Shown here piece by piece: positions 1 to 12,620 of a DNA stretch of 64,000 bases (the first letter of the stretch is position 1; every line of letters begins with the position of its first letter). This DNA comes from Neckera pumila (taxonomy: Eukaryota > Streptophyta > Bryopsida > Hypnales > Neckeraceae). Below the pieces are notes generated by a model. That model searched no databases. It was not told the origin of the DNA and was given only the letters and a program-made list of their open reading frames with translations. The DNA is taken from contig OZ018408.1 in assembly GCA_963969595.1 (NCBI GenBank), positions 37,882,108 through 37,946,107 of the forward strand, in the 5' to 3' direction. The translations under genes were made by a program, and so were the position numbers.

Positions 1-6
1 AAAGTA

Positions 7-192
7 TAAAGTAGGAGCACCCAATGGCATCACTTTCTAGGTAAGGCAATGATTCTAAAACATAAATGTAAATAGATTATAGATAGCTTATCATTTTGGT
101 CAACAAAAATAAGCTATTTACGGTCAACCTACATTTAAGTTCTGAAATGACTCTTGTATAGAAAGTAATGCCATTGGATGCTCCTACCTTAA
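7..192. repeat. Foldback MITE, ~186 bp
   Basis: The two ends are inverted copies over about 34 bp. The left end reads AAAGTAGGAGCACCCAATGG and the reverse complement of the right end reads AAGGTAGGAGCATCCAATGG, with similarity continuing through GGCATYACTTTCTA. The interior is AT-rich and non-coding. The structure fits a non-autonomous DNA transposon; the superfamily is unresolved because the target duplication is unclear. Confidence 0.7.
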
Positions 193-831
193 TCAAAAAG
201 GCATTTGAGCACTAAAAGCTAACTACATTCTTTTATAACAACCTTTATACTAGTGGTGCATATGATTGTGAAAGTAGTTCCCTACAAAATTTGTTATGAT
301 ATCACTTCCATATATAGTCTTTTGTATGGGTTTCATTCTCTATCGCTTTTGAATGGGATATTTATATGGATCAAATTAGACAATCACTTATGCCCTTGAA
401 CTTCTAGCTCTTAACCTTCAAGTCAAATTTCATCTAAAATTCTAATTACAGCTTTAATTCCTAAAGGATAGAGGGTGAATTTCAAGAATAATTGTTAGAA
501 ACAGTCAATTTTTGGTGCATTGACCAAAAGTGAAAACAAAAACCATTTTTATGAACTCCAATTGTACAAAAGTGCCTTCATCTAATAGAAATACATGTGG
601 GAGACTTTTAGCCCATTGACCACGTGGATTGCAAGATTATATCAGCTGAAGTTTGAAAAGAAGTTTCATTTCATCCCTACAAAACAAAGATAGTACACTT
701 TGAGTCTTAATGGAGTGAGATTTGTGCTCTATGCAAGAATGAGGATTTGCACCATTCATTACCATATCTTATTAGGTACACTCATGCAAAAGTTTAGAAG
801 CAAATAAGGGGTTAGCTTAACATCTAGATGT
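193..831. other. AT-rich spacer, nothing recognised
   Basis: No coding potential, RNA gene or clear repeat end was seen on either strand. Confidence 0.6.
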
Positions 832-943
832 TACATTAGACGTTATTATTGATATAAAAACACAAGCTATTTTATTGGACGTCTACTAAAATCCGTCCCC
901 AAAAATCATAAAATGTCACATAAAGACACGTGTTTTCTATAGT
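832..943. repeat. Half-copy of a CACTA-type MITE
   Basis: This stretch resembles the right half of the intact element at 34088-34305: TTGATATAAAAACA, then TTGGACGTCTACTAAAATCC, then the terminal TTTCTATAGTG, the reverse complement of CACTATAGAAA. The left half is missing or too diverged to recognise. Confidence 0.5.
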
Positions 944-2498
944 GCTAACTCTAAACCACCATGCAATACAAGGAGGTTAAGGAATCCAACAATACACTAG
1001 CCATTTTTTGATGATTTCTTGTGCATTATTTTTAAACTCAAACAATGATATCTTGCTACACAAATTGCAAGATTATGGCATTTAATCCCTAAATGTCCAA
1101 GGCACCCAAATCTGGTGTTTGCAAAACTTTGAAGTTAAGTAAAACCTATTGAAGTTGCTATTTTTAATAGTTTATATTTTTATAAAGTTCTTCCTGAAGT
1201 CTAACTTTAGCATCAAAAATCCGATCTTGAAAATAGATGATAAGAATTTTTCTATTGAAGTTTTTGTACAAGGGTACCCATTGCAATTTTGACTTCCCGT
1301 AGCGTTGAAAGCTCTTGGAATACACTTGGAGAAAAAATCACATTCAAAATTTATTTTAAAAATTTTAGAGTATATTTTAAGAAGCCATAAATTGATTGGG
1401 TATATACAAGTTAGGCCCTTTAACCTCACATTTTTTTGGTCACCAACTTTTTAGATTTGACTTGTGTAAAGAAGATTAAAAGACTTTTGTAGTTTTAGCA
1501 CCCTCATAGTCAAACATTATAGTATTTCACTCCATAAGTGATATTGTTGTGTTTTCTTTTCCTATGAGATCTCTAACATGTCTAGTTTGAATTTGTACGG
1601 TTACAATTTTAAAAAAATTGATACAATTTATCAAAATGTTGGCATTTTGTTCAATTTAGAGCAAATTCCAGGAAGACCAAAACAAGCCTTGGGCATTTAG
1701 GTGTTAAAGTTAGAAGAAAAAGACTTCTTCAAAATTGCCCGACGTAGTCAATAATATTTGACTCCTCTCTAACTATAAAATTTGAACTGAAATTATTTTT
1801 TTCTGTGACAACTGCAAACTATATTATGTTTGTAAAATACATACCAAATTTCAAAATAAGTGAAGAATTTAGCAAAAGATTCCAAAATTGCCAAACTTTT
1901 TTGGGTAGCATAACTTTTCACTTCAACATTTCATTGGAACTTTTTTTCTTTCTACAATGCGGTTAGTGTATGCATGTTGTATTAAAACTTTAGAGACATC
2001 TATTCTCAATTGACTTTGTAGGAAGCTACCCATTTAAATAATAAAATGAAATAAATTTGATAGATTTACTTTAGTCTCTTTCTAATTTTTTTGAATTTGG
2101 TCCTTGGATGAAAAATTAAGTGCCAAGCAAAAATTGGACTTTCTATCTAAATTTTTGAATGCAAAGTTGTATTTGAATGAACAAGGAAATTAACTAGCTA
2201 GAGACATTCATCATTGTGAAGAGAAAGTTGTAATTGCATTTGCGATTAAGATTTGCCATTAGGCTTTCAAAATTGCCAAGGCTAGTACTTGGCATTTTTT
2301 CCTATTTAAATTCTACTCATCAAACTATATATTGGCCATTTGAAAAAAAAACTATAACTAATTCAAACTAATACAACTGTTTAACCTATTCATTACAAAT
2401 TTGATGTTTGGAGTTCTTTCTTTGTACTTTTTGGAAGAATGGATGTCACTTCAAAGAGAATGAAGATGGCACACTTCAAGAATAATTATATGATATAA
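944..2498. other. AT-rich spacer with possible TTAA-element end
   Basis: No gene was seen. At 1082 the sequence TTAATCCCTAAATGTCCAAGG closely resembles the left end of the TTAA-flanked element at 25729, but a convincing right end was not found. The only longer ORF (about 1172-1429, minus) has no recognisable features. Confidence 0.4.
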
Positions 2499-2785
2499 CA
2501 CTAGAAGAAAATTGCATTTTACTTGATAGAAACTACATTGTACTCAACAAAAAAGTATGGAATTGGTTTTGTTGAATTCTACCTTTGTAACGCAAAATTT
2601 TGCATTCTAACACAAAATTCTGCATTTTACTTGTCAAATTTTGTGTTGAAACTTTGGAACACAAAATTTTGTGTTACAAAGGGAAAACTCAACAAAACCG
2701 ATTCCGCATTTTTTTGTTGTGTACAACGCAATTTTTGTCAAGTAAAATGCAAATTTGACAAGTAAAATGCACTTTTCTTCTGGTG
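2499..2785. repeat. CACTA-like foldback element, 287 bp
   Basis: It begins CACTAGAAGAAAATTGCATT and ends with AAAATGCACTTTTCTTCTGGTG, its near reverse complement. Inner blocks such as TTTTACTTG/CAAGTAAAA and ACAAAATTTTGTGTT are also inverted, so much of the element folds on itself. Open frames on both strands here are by-products of the palindrome. Confidence 0.65.
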
Positions 2786-5600
2786 ATACTTCACACTCAA
2801 TGACGGTTGCTATATAAACACGCAATCACCAAACCCATGTTTGAGTAGGTCCTTACTTACTCGCTTACTTAAAAAAACAAGCAAGTGTAATAAAGTAGTC
2901 TCACTTAATTGTGCCACTTTCTAATTTTGCTTTCTATATTTGAACCTCAAATGGCCACACACTTTCATGCAAAACTACTAAAAGGTTTCAAAAGCGACTA
3001 GCCGACAATGGTTATAAAGAAGTTGTTGAGGCAAATAATGAAAGTTGAAGCATTTTGAGATTCTAGAAAGGTGTCTAAAGGAATTCTAGACTTGGCACGA
3101 GTAGGTCCTTTATGCTTTAAGCTTTGAAAATTCATGGAATATTGTGTAAGATTCAGAAAATTTCAAAATAATAATAATAATTTTTTTTTTTGAAGAAGCT
3201 AATATTTTTATTTAAAATAATCATCATTTACACCATCCATCTATTAGGTGGCAAAAAAAATGGCAGAATTGAAAGCTTTCATATTAGGAATATAGCCTCT
3301 TTGTAGTGTAAGTGCTTGTTTCACTTGGGCATATGGATATAGAGGTGGTTACTTTTGAAGGATTGGAGATTAAATTTTTTAATCTTTAATTATTGTTCTT
3401 TCTTCTTATTGTATGAATAAACAAAGCAGTGGTTAATGCTGGTAGATGATTATGTGGATTTTAAGAAAAAAATTTGATATTATTGGTGGCTTCTTCATTC
3501 ACCAATTAAAGCTCAAAAAATTGTTTTTCTTTTTCAACTGAACAATCAAGGTCTCACTCTATTTTTTAAAATTCTTATATATTCTTCTAATATGTGAGCC
3601 ACTATCTAGAATATTGTAATGTGGTAATATGACATTTCATTTAGAACTCGAAATCAACTACCTTCAAATGCATAAAGGAAGTTATTTAGAATAACTCTTT
3701 TTAGATATTTGTTCTTACCTCATAAATTTTTCTTAAAGAAGCTTTTTGATACATTCAACAATGCTACATAACTGTATAGATAGAAAGTCTTCATATTGAA
3801 TATAATCAACACTTAACTTCCAAAAAGAAATTGTATTTTTGCCTCGATTTGAGACCTTACATCAAAACTAATACGTCCCTAAGAGTATTAAAAACTATGC
3901 TATTCTTTGCAAGGTGATTCTATGAAACACTTGTATTGATTGGGTATTACACATTGCGCATGTACAAGCACATACATCATGTCTTCTACCATAACTTTTG
4001 AATCATAGAACCAATAGATTTGAAATTTCAATTAAAGATGAATGATATCTTTTGCGTTGCATTTGTTATTTTTTGAATTAATTTTCTTTCTATTTGATGG
4101 CTAATTTTGCTTAATTTTCACAATTAGATTTTTATGGGTTTTATAAATTTGGAGTATCCAAAATTAATGATCCAAGGGTGATATTTAAAGGACATGTTTC
4201 CACTTTGACATGAAACAATTGTGTAAAGGACATATAGAATAGTAAATATGGTCCCTCTAGCTACATGCAAATACAACTACCTTAGGCATCTATTTTTAGA
4301 CATCCACATATAGTTAGTCTCCACTTCTTTAGTGTAATGTAATCTCATCTCCAAAAAGTTCTTGAGAACGTCCAATTTTTAGTTTTTTTAGTTTTAGTTT
4401 TAGTTTCTATTCTATCTTTTAATGATTAAATTGTCATTGTATTTATTTTCTTGAGATTTTGCACTTTCTTGATTCTCCTATATAAAAAACTATTTTGGAC
4501 TTAATCTTTGTAGGATATAATTTGCTTAAAGGTTTAAATATTGAACGTATTTTATCTTATTTAAAAAAGTCCTAAAAAATCAATCATACTAGATAAAATG
4601 CAACAAACAATACAAGTGTTATATGGAATCACCTTGCATCATTTCAAAGCCATAGAAGGATCTTGTTAAAAAATTGTGAAACCTTAAAGAGGTCCATGTT
4701 TTCCTTAATGTTCACGGAGCTTGTTGAGGTGGCAAAACACTATAGCATCTTGTTGCATTGACACCAATACTTTGAATGAATATTTGACAGAAAATATTTA
4801 TCAAATCTATAAGAACATATATGATATTTTGGAAAGGTCTTCTTCAAAATGCACTTTGACTTGTATAAAGTTCCCTTTTTTATTTTGAAAAATAAAAAAT
4901 ATATGAAGCCTCTACAGTTAATTGGAGCTAGAGGTTTTAAATGTTAGAATCACTAGGAATGTAGACAACAAAATAACTATAGAGGATGAAGAACCAATGG
5001 ATTAGTATCAAATTTATTGTTGAAAATTTAAAAAAAAAAATGATTTTGGTTGAAAAATCATTTTTTCTTTGCCAAACCATGAATGATGATCATGAAAAAG
5101 TAGAAAAATCATCAAAACTGAAAGTTTAAGGTACTAATATGTAGGTGAAATGATTACTATTTCCAAATGGCTACAAGATGGATTTTATTATTGCCACTTG
5201 AGATAAATTTAACAACCTAAATGCTCAAACTAAAGATAATAAGATTGTTTTTAAGAATCTTTATTAAATGATTGATAGATCTTCTAACATGCCTATATCA
5301 TTGATTCATGTAAAATATCTTTCCTTCTTTCTATTGATTTATATCATGATTTTACTTGAAGCTTCCCCAATGAATATTAATTGGATGAAGTGTAGCCAAT
5401 AGTACATAGTTGAATTTTAGGGGCTAAAATGCATCAATAGAAGAATAATACATCGGGAGAGAGAACACTACTTGCCATCCCCCAATGTTTTTTGTATATG
5501 CAATTTTTCACGACTTGACTATAGCAAAAGATGTTGGCTACTTCTTGTAAAGGAACTTTTTATTTTTGGAGGTCAAAATAGCTAGATTATTGCTATATTT
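2786..5600. other. AT-rich spacer
   Basis: About 2.8 kb of low-GC sequence with homopolymer runs and no supported gene on either strand. GC content rises sharply from about 5740, on the approach to the next gene. Confidence 0.6.
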
Positions 5601-6129
5601 CAAGACCAGTAGCCAAATTTTCTCTAAGAATCACCTAGTTTTCATATAGATATTACTGAGTGTCACCCAAATGTCACACGTATTAAAGAAACAATTGGCT
5701 CCTTCTCCAAAATAAATAAAAAATAAAAAAACTGATCCCAACTGCTTTATCTGGTACCCGGACCGACCCAGAGTCCCATATACCCGGGGAGACCACGATA
5801 TCAATACCACTCGATAAAGCATAAATTTAGACGAAGGGAGGAGGATGGGGAGACTGGCACTCACCGGCCATTTCGACTGCCCCGCTCTGCCTCGCACGCG
5901 TGTTCTCCGTCTCTGTTTGGTGTAGCGTCATAGCCACCGACAAGTGTCACCGATCGCCCTTTCTCCGGAAACAATTCCATTTCACGAGCGCTGGCTATGG
6001 CTTGGTGGGAGCCTTGTCAATTGCGAGTCTCTTGCCGACCAGGCCGTCGCGGCTGATAGTTTATCAGTATAGTAAGTTAAATGACGCCGTCGCTGTTATC
6101 AATATTATATTAACATCCGTGGAGTAACT

Positions 6130-7480
6130 TAACTTAGGACGTGTTGGCTTCATCTCCGACTTATTTAGCACTCAGGTCAGGGTTTGCAAGCAAGTTTTGG
6201 ACTGACTGCTTGGCTGAAGAATTTCGAATGAGAGTGTGCGGCACGCAAGAGTAGTGAAGGTCGTGGAGACGCGACCGATCTGAGCTGATTGTTTTATTTA
6301 GTTATTGGTATGTCAAGGCTGTTGCCGGGATTCTGAACTCCGCAGATTGATTTTTAGCTATGGCTATTTTCTTGAAATTGTGGTTTTGTATGTTTTGATT
6401 GCGATGCGGACTAGAATTTTGGTGCAGTGCTTGATTTGAGCGTTAGTAATGTCAGAGTAGTACGTGTTGGCTTTATAACCTTCCGACGCTCGGGGCTTGC
6501 AACAGACAGTACACGAAGGTTAAGCGAGTTAGGATTGACTGCTTGGCTGAAGAATTTCGAATGAGTGTGCCGCACGCAAGAGTGAACGTCGTGGAGACGC
6601 GACTGGTCTGAGCTGATTGTTTTCACTAGTTCTTGGTATGCCAAGGCTGTTGCCGGGATTCTGAACTCCGCAAATTGATTTCCAGCTATGGCTATTTTCT
6701 TGAAACTGTGGTTTTGTATTGTTTTGATTGCGACGCGGACTAGAATTTTGGTGCAGTGCTTGATTTGAGTGTTATTAATGTCAGCATCCGTGGAATAGTA
6801 CGTGTTGGTTTCATCACCTTCCGACTGATTTAGCACTCGGGGCTTGCAACAGACATTACACGAAGGTTAAGCGAGTTAGGATTGACTGCTTGGCAGAAGA
6901 ATTTCGAATGAGAGTGTGCGGCACTTACGAGTGAAGTTCGTGGAGACGCGACTGATTTTAGCGGACTGTTTAATTAGTTCCTGGTATGTCAAGGCTGTTG
7001 CCGGGATTCTGAGCTCCGGAGATTGATTTCCAGCTATGTCTATTTTCTTCAAAATTGTGGTTTTGATTGCGATGCGGGCTAGAATTTTGGTGCAGTGCTT
7101 GATTTGAGTGTTATTAATGTCAGCATCCGTGGAGTAGGATTTGTTGGTTTCATCAGATACGGAGTTAATTAGAACTTAGGGGAGATTAGACCGGGGGTCT
7201 AGCGAGTTAGGACTGACGGCTTGAGTGACGAATATTGAATGAGTGTTCGGAACTCGAGGGTGAAGTTCGGGAAGACGTGACGAGATAAAGCTGATTGTTT
7301 CATTAGTTCTTGTTATTGCAAGTTGTCGGGATTCTGAACTTCGCAAATTGATTTGAAGTATTTTCTTAGAATTGTACTTTTGTGTGTTTTGATTGCGAAA
7401 TTTTTTGTTCACTGCTTGATTTCAGGGCTTGGTGAGAACTGTGGTGCATGCGAGTTTCATTTGTTTTCGATTCAACTGGT
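6130..7480 (+). repeat. Tandem repeat, about four ~330 bp units
   Basis: Units start near 6138, 6460, 6799 and 7138 with versions of ACGTGTTGGYTTCATC. They share GGCTTGCAACAGACA, GACTGCTTGGCTGAAGAATT, GTGGAGACGCGAC, AAGGCTGTTGCCGGGATTCT and AGAATTTTGGTGCAGTGCTT. The first three are closely similar and the fourth is diverged. The array lies just upstream of the vWA/alpha-kinase gene, so it may form its promoter, a 5' UTR exon or a 5' intron. No continuous coding frame runs through it. Confidence 0.85.
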
Positions 7481-7795
7481 TAGAGGATTTCGAAATTGTA
7501 AATTATCAGTTAAATTGATAGGTCTGAACAGAATTGTTTAGAGTTAGAGAGCTTATTAAGTTTTATCGAGGTTTGGGCGAGAGATTGATGACTGTGATTG
7601 TTGTAACGTGTATTGATATGCTTGGAGCTTGGTTAGTTTTGCATTTGTATTGGGAAGTGCGATTTAGGGTATAGCCACGGTCTTCACGCATTTTCTGTTG
7701 GAAACATTCTCTTGAAACCTCACTGTGCACTCGTGAATGTGATTAGGTTGTGGGATTGCCAGTTCGTTCTATCGTGCTCAATTGATCAACGCCTG

Positions 7796-10700
7796 ATGCC
7801 TATCCAATTCGCCGGAATGGATCCAATAGCAGAGGGATCTCATGAAAAGAGTGTAGGGAGTAGTAACACTCAGCCTTCGACGCAGACCGTTCTGTTGAAT
7901 GAGCAGGTGGAACAGCTGAGGCGAGAAATTGAGCTTTTGAAAGCAACGAAAACTAGAACGCATGTGGCGCCGGAGGAATCGCCTCGAACCTTACAAGTTC
8001 GGGAGCAGATTGAGCAGCTTAGGCTGGAGAATGAGAGGCTGATGGCCAGCAGGTTGGCGGCACCGGGGTCGGCTTTGTCGCCTCGCGCGTACCAGGAAGT
8101 AAATCGTAGCATACATCAAGCCGGAGCTGAGAAAAGAAGTGTTCATGTTCCGTCCCGCACTTCTCAAGGCGACACACCTGCTGCGAGAACCGACTGCTAC
8201 GAAGTTCCTGTTCATTCTAAGGTCATTCCTGCTCAGGCTATTGAAGCTGGGAGAGAGGCAAACGGCAGCAAGTATGTGATTGAGACTCCATTTGCCACGA
8301 AAAACGTCGCGTCTTTACACACTTCGCGGACGCAGAGCCTCCCAAAGCCAGCTGCGCCACCAGGTGCATCGACTCGGAGCCTTGCACCTTCCCGAAGTAT
8401 TCAAGTTGTTAAAGACGCGGTTAGTCCGGGGATGGAAGATGGAACTCTGCCTGGTAGCCCTGTGACTCCATCTTCACCAGACCTGTCATCTCCTCGAACT
8501 GTTCAAGATTCGGGAGCGACGAGTAAAACTATGTCTCCTCAAACTCTGCAGGCTCTTGGAACGTTACATGTGCTCAGACAGGAGAAAGAAAAGCTCATTT
8601 CTACTAAGACTGCTCCGCTATCACCACCGGCCAAGGCCCCTACCCAGGTGGCTGACGAGGCAGTTGTGCTGTCCTCGAGTACCCGTGCGCAGATAAACAA
8701 CAACCCCGAGGTCTCAGCTGCACCGGATATGTCCGTGCGCACACTTCAGGCATTGGACGAGGTTGCTAAGGTAAAGAGAGAGATTGAAATGCTAAAAGCC
8801 AGCAAGGTAGCCAGCAAAGTGGCCAGCAAAGTGGAGCCTCCTGCCATGTCTGAACGAACTCGTCAGGTATTGGACCAGCTTGAGAAGGTGAAAAGAGAGA
8901 ATGCGATGCTCAAGTCGACCAAAGCTAAGGAAATGGAAAGTGCACAGCGGCGCTTAGCCTATTTTGAGCAAAATCATGCTGCTACTTCAAAAGTGCGCAC
9001 TCTAGAGATCAAGAAAATGATTCTTACCGGTCAGCAGTTGGATTTGGCGTTTCTGGTTGATGCAACAGGCAGTATGCAGGTAATGTCTTGTGTTTACCTT
9101 TTGATGATCAGCTCGGGAGTTGAGGGATTTATGTTATACACCCGCCTCATGGAAACTCTGACATCGCACTCATAAAGAGCTGAAGTCTAATGTAAATGGT
9201 CTACGTCGATTACAGATTACTGCATAATGCAATGATATTACTGAAATGCAGTCATACATACCTGAGGGTTGAGAGCTGAAGAAATTGAGTTTGTTTTGCA
9301 GTCGAGCATTGATATGATCAAGACCACTGTGGCCACTATGGCAGCGGGAATAACGGAGTCATATCCAGAATGCAAGTTGCGTGTGGCCTTTGTACCTTAT
9401 AGGGACTATGAGGACGCTGAGCAGGACGACAGAGAAATATGCGATTTTACCACCAGCTTTTCTGGCCCAAGCAGCGTTTTTAACAAGGCATTGTCGCGGG
9501 TGGAAGCGTATGGAGGTGGAGATGATGCAGAGGACGTCTTCTCTGGCATCGCTCGTGTAGCTCAATTAAGCTGGAGTGCCACAAACCGTCTCCTATTTCA
9601 TATTGCTGATGCTCCATGTCATGGTAGTCAGTTTCATGACGGAGTTGGTGATTATTATCTCACTGGAGATAAAGATGGCCGGACTGTTGAAGCTCAGCTG
9701 CAAATCCTGTCCGAGGTTTGCCACATTTCGACCTATTTTTTCTGCCACTTAAACAGAAGTACCAACAAAATGATTCAAGTATTCAGGGAAGCAGCTGGAA
9801 GCTCGTTAACAATTCTAGAGGAGCAATTTGAGAACATCAGTAAAATTCCACACAAGGTGATAACCTTGTGTCGTGGTACCATCCAAAAAACTTTGAGTGT
9901 TGTTGCTAATCTTCCACAGCCTGCTGATGCAAAGTTTGTGCATGAAGCCGTGATGAAAGACTCGCCATCCTGGTCTCAGGTTCCAGTCCAGAATGGAACT
10001 CACTTCAGATGCAAGTAAGTTTCTAACTTGTTTTTCGGCTTGACTTTTTGGGAAGCCCATGGATCTTGCCTATAATGTTCAAAGTCATTCGTAGTGTTGG
10101 TAATGAGTATGCTAGTGCGTATGCTTTAAACCAGTCTTTTTAACGCTGTCAAAAATGTCTTCCGATTGGATATTCTCTATCTGCTTATGAAGTAAACGTT
10201 TGAGTCACGGTCTCGGTAATGATTTTCAACCGAATAATGCAGGTCTTATCGGGCTCTAGATGATATGCTCAGCAGAATCAGCAATAAGATGGCACTAGAC
10301 GAGGAAGTCATGGACCACATTCAAGTTCAGATTGCAAAACACCCTTTCAGTGACGAAGGGGCAGTAAGATGGCCTTATCATGCGTTAATTACCCATACAG
10401 ATCAGCCTTCCCAGTGAGTTGCCCATTGTCCAATTTTCAATGTTAGCTTTGCTTTCATTCTTGGTTTTGGCACGTATATCATGTTTGATTTTGCCTTAGA
10501 TCATAAAGAGAGAATTGGATGCTGAAAAGTGCGTTCTGAACAGGTCTATGGTAGTCAAAAGATTCAAAACACCTCTAGGGAAAGACGTCCGGGAAGTCCA
10601 CAAGCGGGAACGATATTGGGCCCAAATGGAAGTGCAATCAGTATCGGCACATATGGCCAATGAATTCAACAAAAAGTAAGATACATCCCAAGAGATCTCT

Positions 10701-11368
10701 CAGACTCCTCTTTTGTTCAACTAAGCTGTCAAGTGTGTTTAAAGGAGCCGGATAGTTGAGGCACTGTTGATTTATGTCATTTGCACTAGAGTTTACAGCC
10801 TGAGTGTGGTATGTCAAATATCTGCACAGCTAGCCATTTCTTTAATTCCGTTTTTCAGCGAATAATTTGTTTTGTAGTAACCGAAAAAAGCGACTTTTTC
10901 CGCAGGACATCGAACATGAAGAATGTCAAGAGGGTCGAGTTCACTGAAGTGACAACGTTAGAAGTTGGCACAGGACCAAACGTGAAGTTCTACAACATGG
11001 AAACTCTACTTGAGGGAGAGTGGCTGCGATATTCCAACAATGGTGGTTATGTCAATACAATGGATTACGCAGCCGTTTTGCAAGCATTCACGCATTGGAC
11101 CCACGAGCGTTCCAGAGGTTTACTAATGGTCACAGATTTGCAAGGTGTCAGACTTTTAAACCCTGATGGTGAAAATGTGTTTTGCCTCTGCGATCCTGCG
11201 ATTCACTGCACCGATGTTCTGCGGTTCACTCGTACTAATCTTGGTTCGGAAGGTTTTAAGCTTTTCTTTGACACGCACAAGTGCAATGATGTTTGTGAGA
11301 AATTAGGATTGGCAGTGGGAACAGCAGGTCGCACCTTGTCAGGTACCAAGGTAGGTACCTATTGGTGA
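7796..11368 (+). CDS. vWA-domain alpha-type protein kinase
   Basis: Five coding exons fit: 7796-9079, 9302-10014, 10243-10413, 10544-10675 and 10906-11368, giving 920 codons plus stop with all phases consistent and GT-AG introns. The ATG at 7796 is chosen; one at 7817 is also possible. Residues 1-425 are Ser/Pro-rich with repeated coiled-coil units such as RTLQALDEVAKVKREIEMLK. A von Willebrand A domain follows (LAFLVDATGSM, a MIDAS-like DxTGS split by intron 1). The C-terminal ~250 residues are an alpha-kinase (MHCK/eEF2K) domain with MVVKRFKTP, EGEWLRYSNNGG, a DLQG-type catalytic segment and the zinc-type HC...HKCNDVC ending. The architecture matches VwkA-type kinases of Dictyostelium, which phosphorylate serine/threonine and act in myosin and contractile-vacuole control. 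The role and substrate in this plant are unknown. Confidence 0.88.
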
Positions 11369-12320
11369 GAATGTAGAGGTTGAAGGTTGAGAAAACCTCT
11401 GCTACAGTAGCAATAATTAATACTCCGGAGTACGTTTTTTGGTTGGATCGATGAGGAGCATGTACTGTACTGTACAGTGGGTAGTTTAAGCCTTTTCAAT
11501 GCCACCCTTCATCTTTCAGCATTTTGTCAAGATTCTGCATAAACTGAAAGTTGGTATTCCACTTTGATATCGGTACTTTATTTAGTTAATGACGGACTGC
11601 AAGTCTCTAGGAAAGACTTGCATCAATCAATGGCCTTTCAGATTCTCCGTGTACTGTGTAAGTTGTCTTGTCTCGTGAATGAGGGCCCGGTAAAGGCTTG
11701 GGCCGAGTTCTTAGAGCCTCTCTCTGCTCATGTGGTATGATTACAGCAAAAAAACAAAAAAAACATTGATTTGCTCTACAAATCATAAAAGACTGACACT
11801 AGATTGACAAAGTTGTTTTCTGTTACAATAGCAGGTGTGAGATATAAGCAATCCTCATGTTAGGTTAATGTTGAGTTAATGTTCTGGTGATGTTAGTGTA
11901 CAGCACATGGTGTTAACTTAGTGGCATGTGGTATTGGTGTCCTGTGAATTAACTGGATATTATAGCGGAAATATTAATTTAGACAAGGATAATCTTGTGA
12001 AGCTTACACCACTGCAAGAAACTGCAGGGATAAGCCATGAAGTATTTTGCTATCACTGGCAGCATTGACAGTCATACACAACAACATTGGTACCTTCGTG
12101 ACATTGTTAACCCTGTTAACTGTAGAAACAAAGAATGCTTCTATTGGTTCAATAATCAAAGTATTTTGGTGACTGCTTTGGTCATGGTCTTGGTCATGGA
12201 GGTTTAGTTACATTCTTCTAGGGTTAATCCGAGAAGGATGGTTAAAATATAACTTTTTCAAACAATAAACAATCAATCACTTTGTATAAGGTAACAGACT
12301 CTGAAATTGCAGAGGCTTTA
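11369..12320. other. 3' flank of the kinase gene, then spacer
   Basis: This holds the likely 3' UTR of the alpha-kinase gene, with the short repeat TGTACTGTACTGTACAG at about 11461, followed by non-coding sequence. Confidence 0.5.
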
Positions 12321-12321
12321 A

Positions 12322-12620
12322 ACCCCACATCCTCAAATGTACATTGTGTGTACATGTTGCTTTTTCATAGCCTTTAGCAATGTACAAACAGTGTACATTT
12401 TGGGAGGTGGGCAATTGAGGAGGAGGAAAAGCCCTAAGCCATTTCAATTTCAAAATTTTATAACTAACTCCACAAAGCTCCAAAAAATATGAATTTTTTT
12501 TGTTTTAGATGCCAATTCTACTTGTCTTTCAAGGAAAATTTACTAAAAATTATTTGAAGAAGCTTCACCTCTTAGTTTTTGAGCATTTTTGATGAAAACA
12601 TAGTCATAGAACTTTAGGGG
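12322..12620 (-). repeat. TTAA-flanked copy of a dispersed repeat
   Basis: The segment is bounded by TTAA on both sides, with ACCCCACATCC inside the left edge and CTTTAGGGG inside the right edge. Read on the minus strand it matches the repeat at 30206-30570: CCTTGAAAGACAA, ATTGGCATCTAA, TTTTTTGGAGCTTTGTGGA and GTACATTG. TTAA flanks with CCC ends suggest a piggyBac-type non-autonomous element; the ends are imperfect. Confidence 0.4.

Noticed and set aside
7712..7795. Upstream extension of the alpha-kinase frame
   Set aside because: The frame opens with TTG at 7712 and has no ATG until 7796; eukaryotic initiation at the ATG is far more likely.
7870..8742. Minus-strand ORFs across the kinase N-terminal exon
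   Set aside because: They are antisense shadows of GC-rich coding sequence with no domain or splice support.
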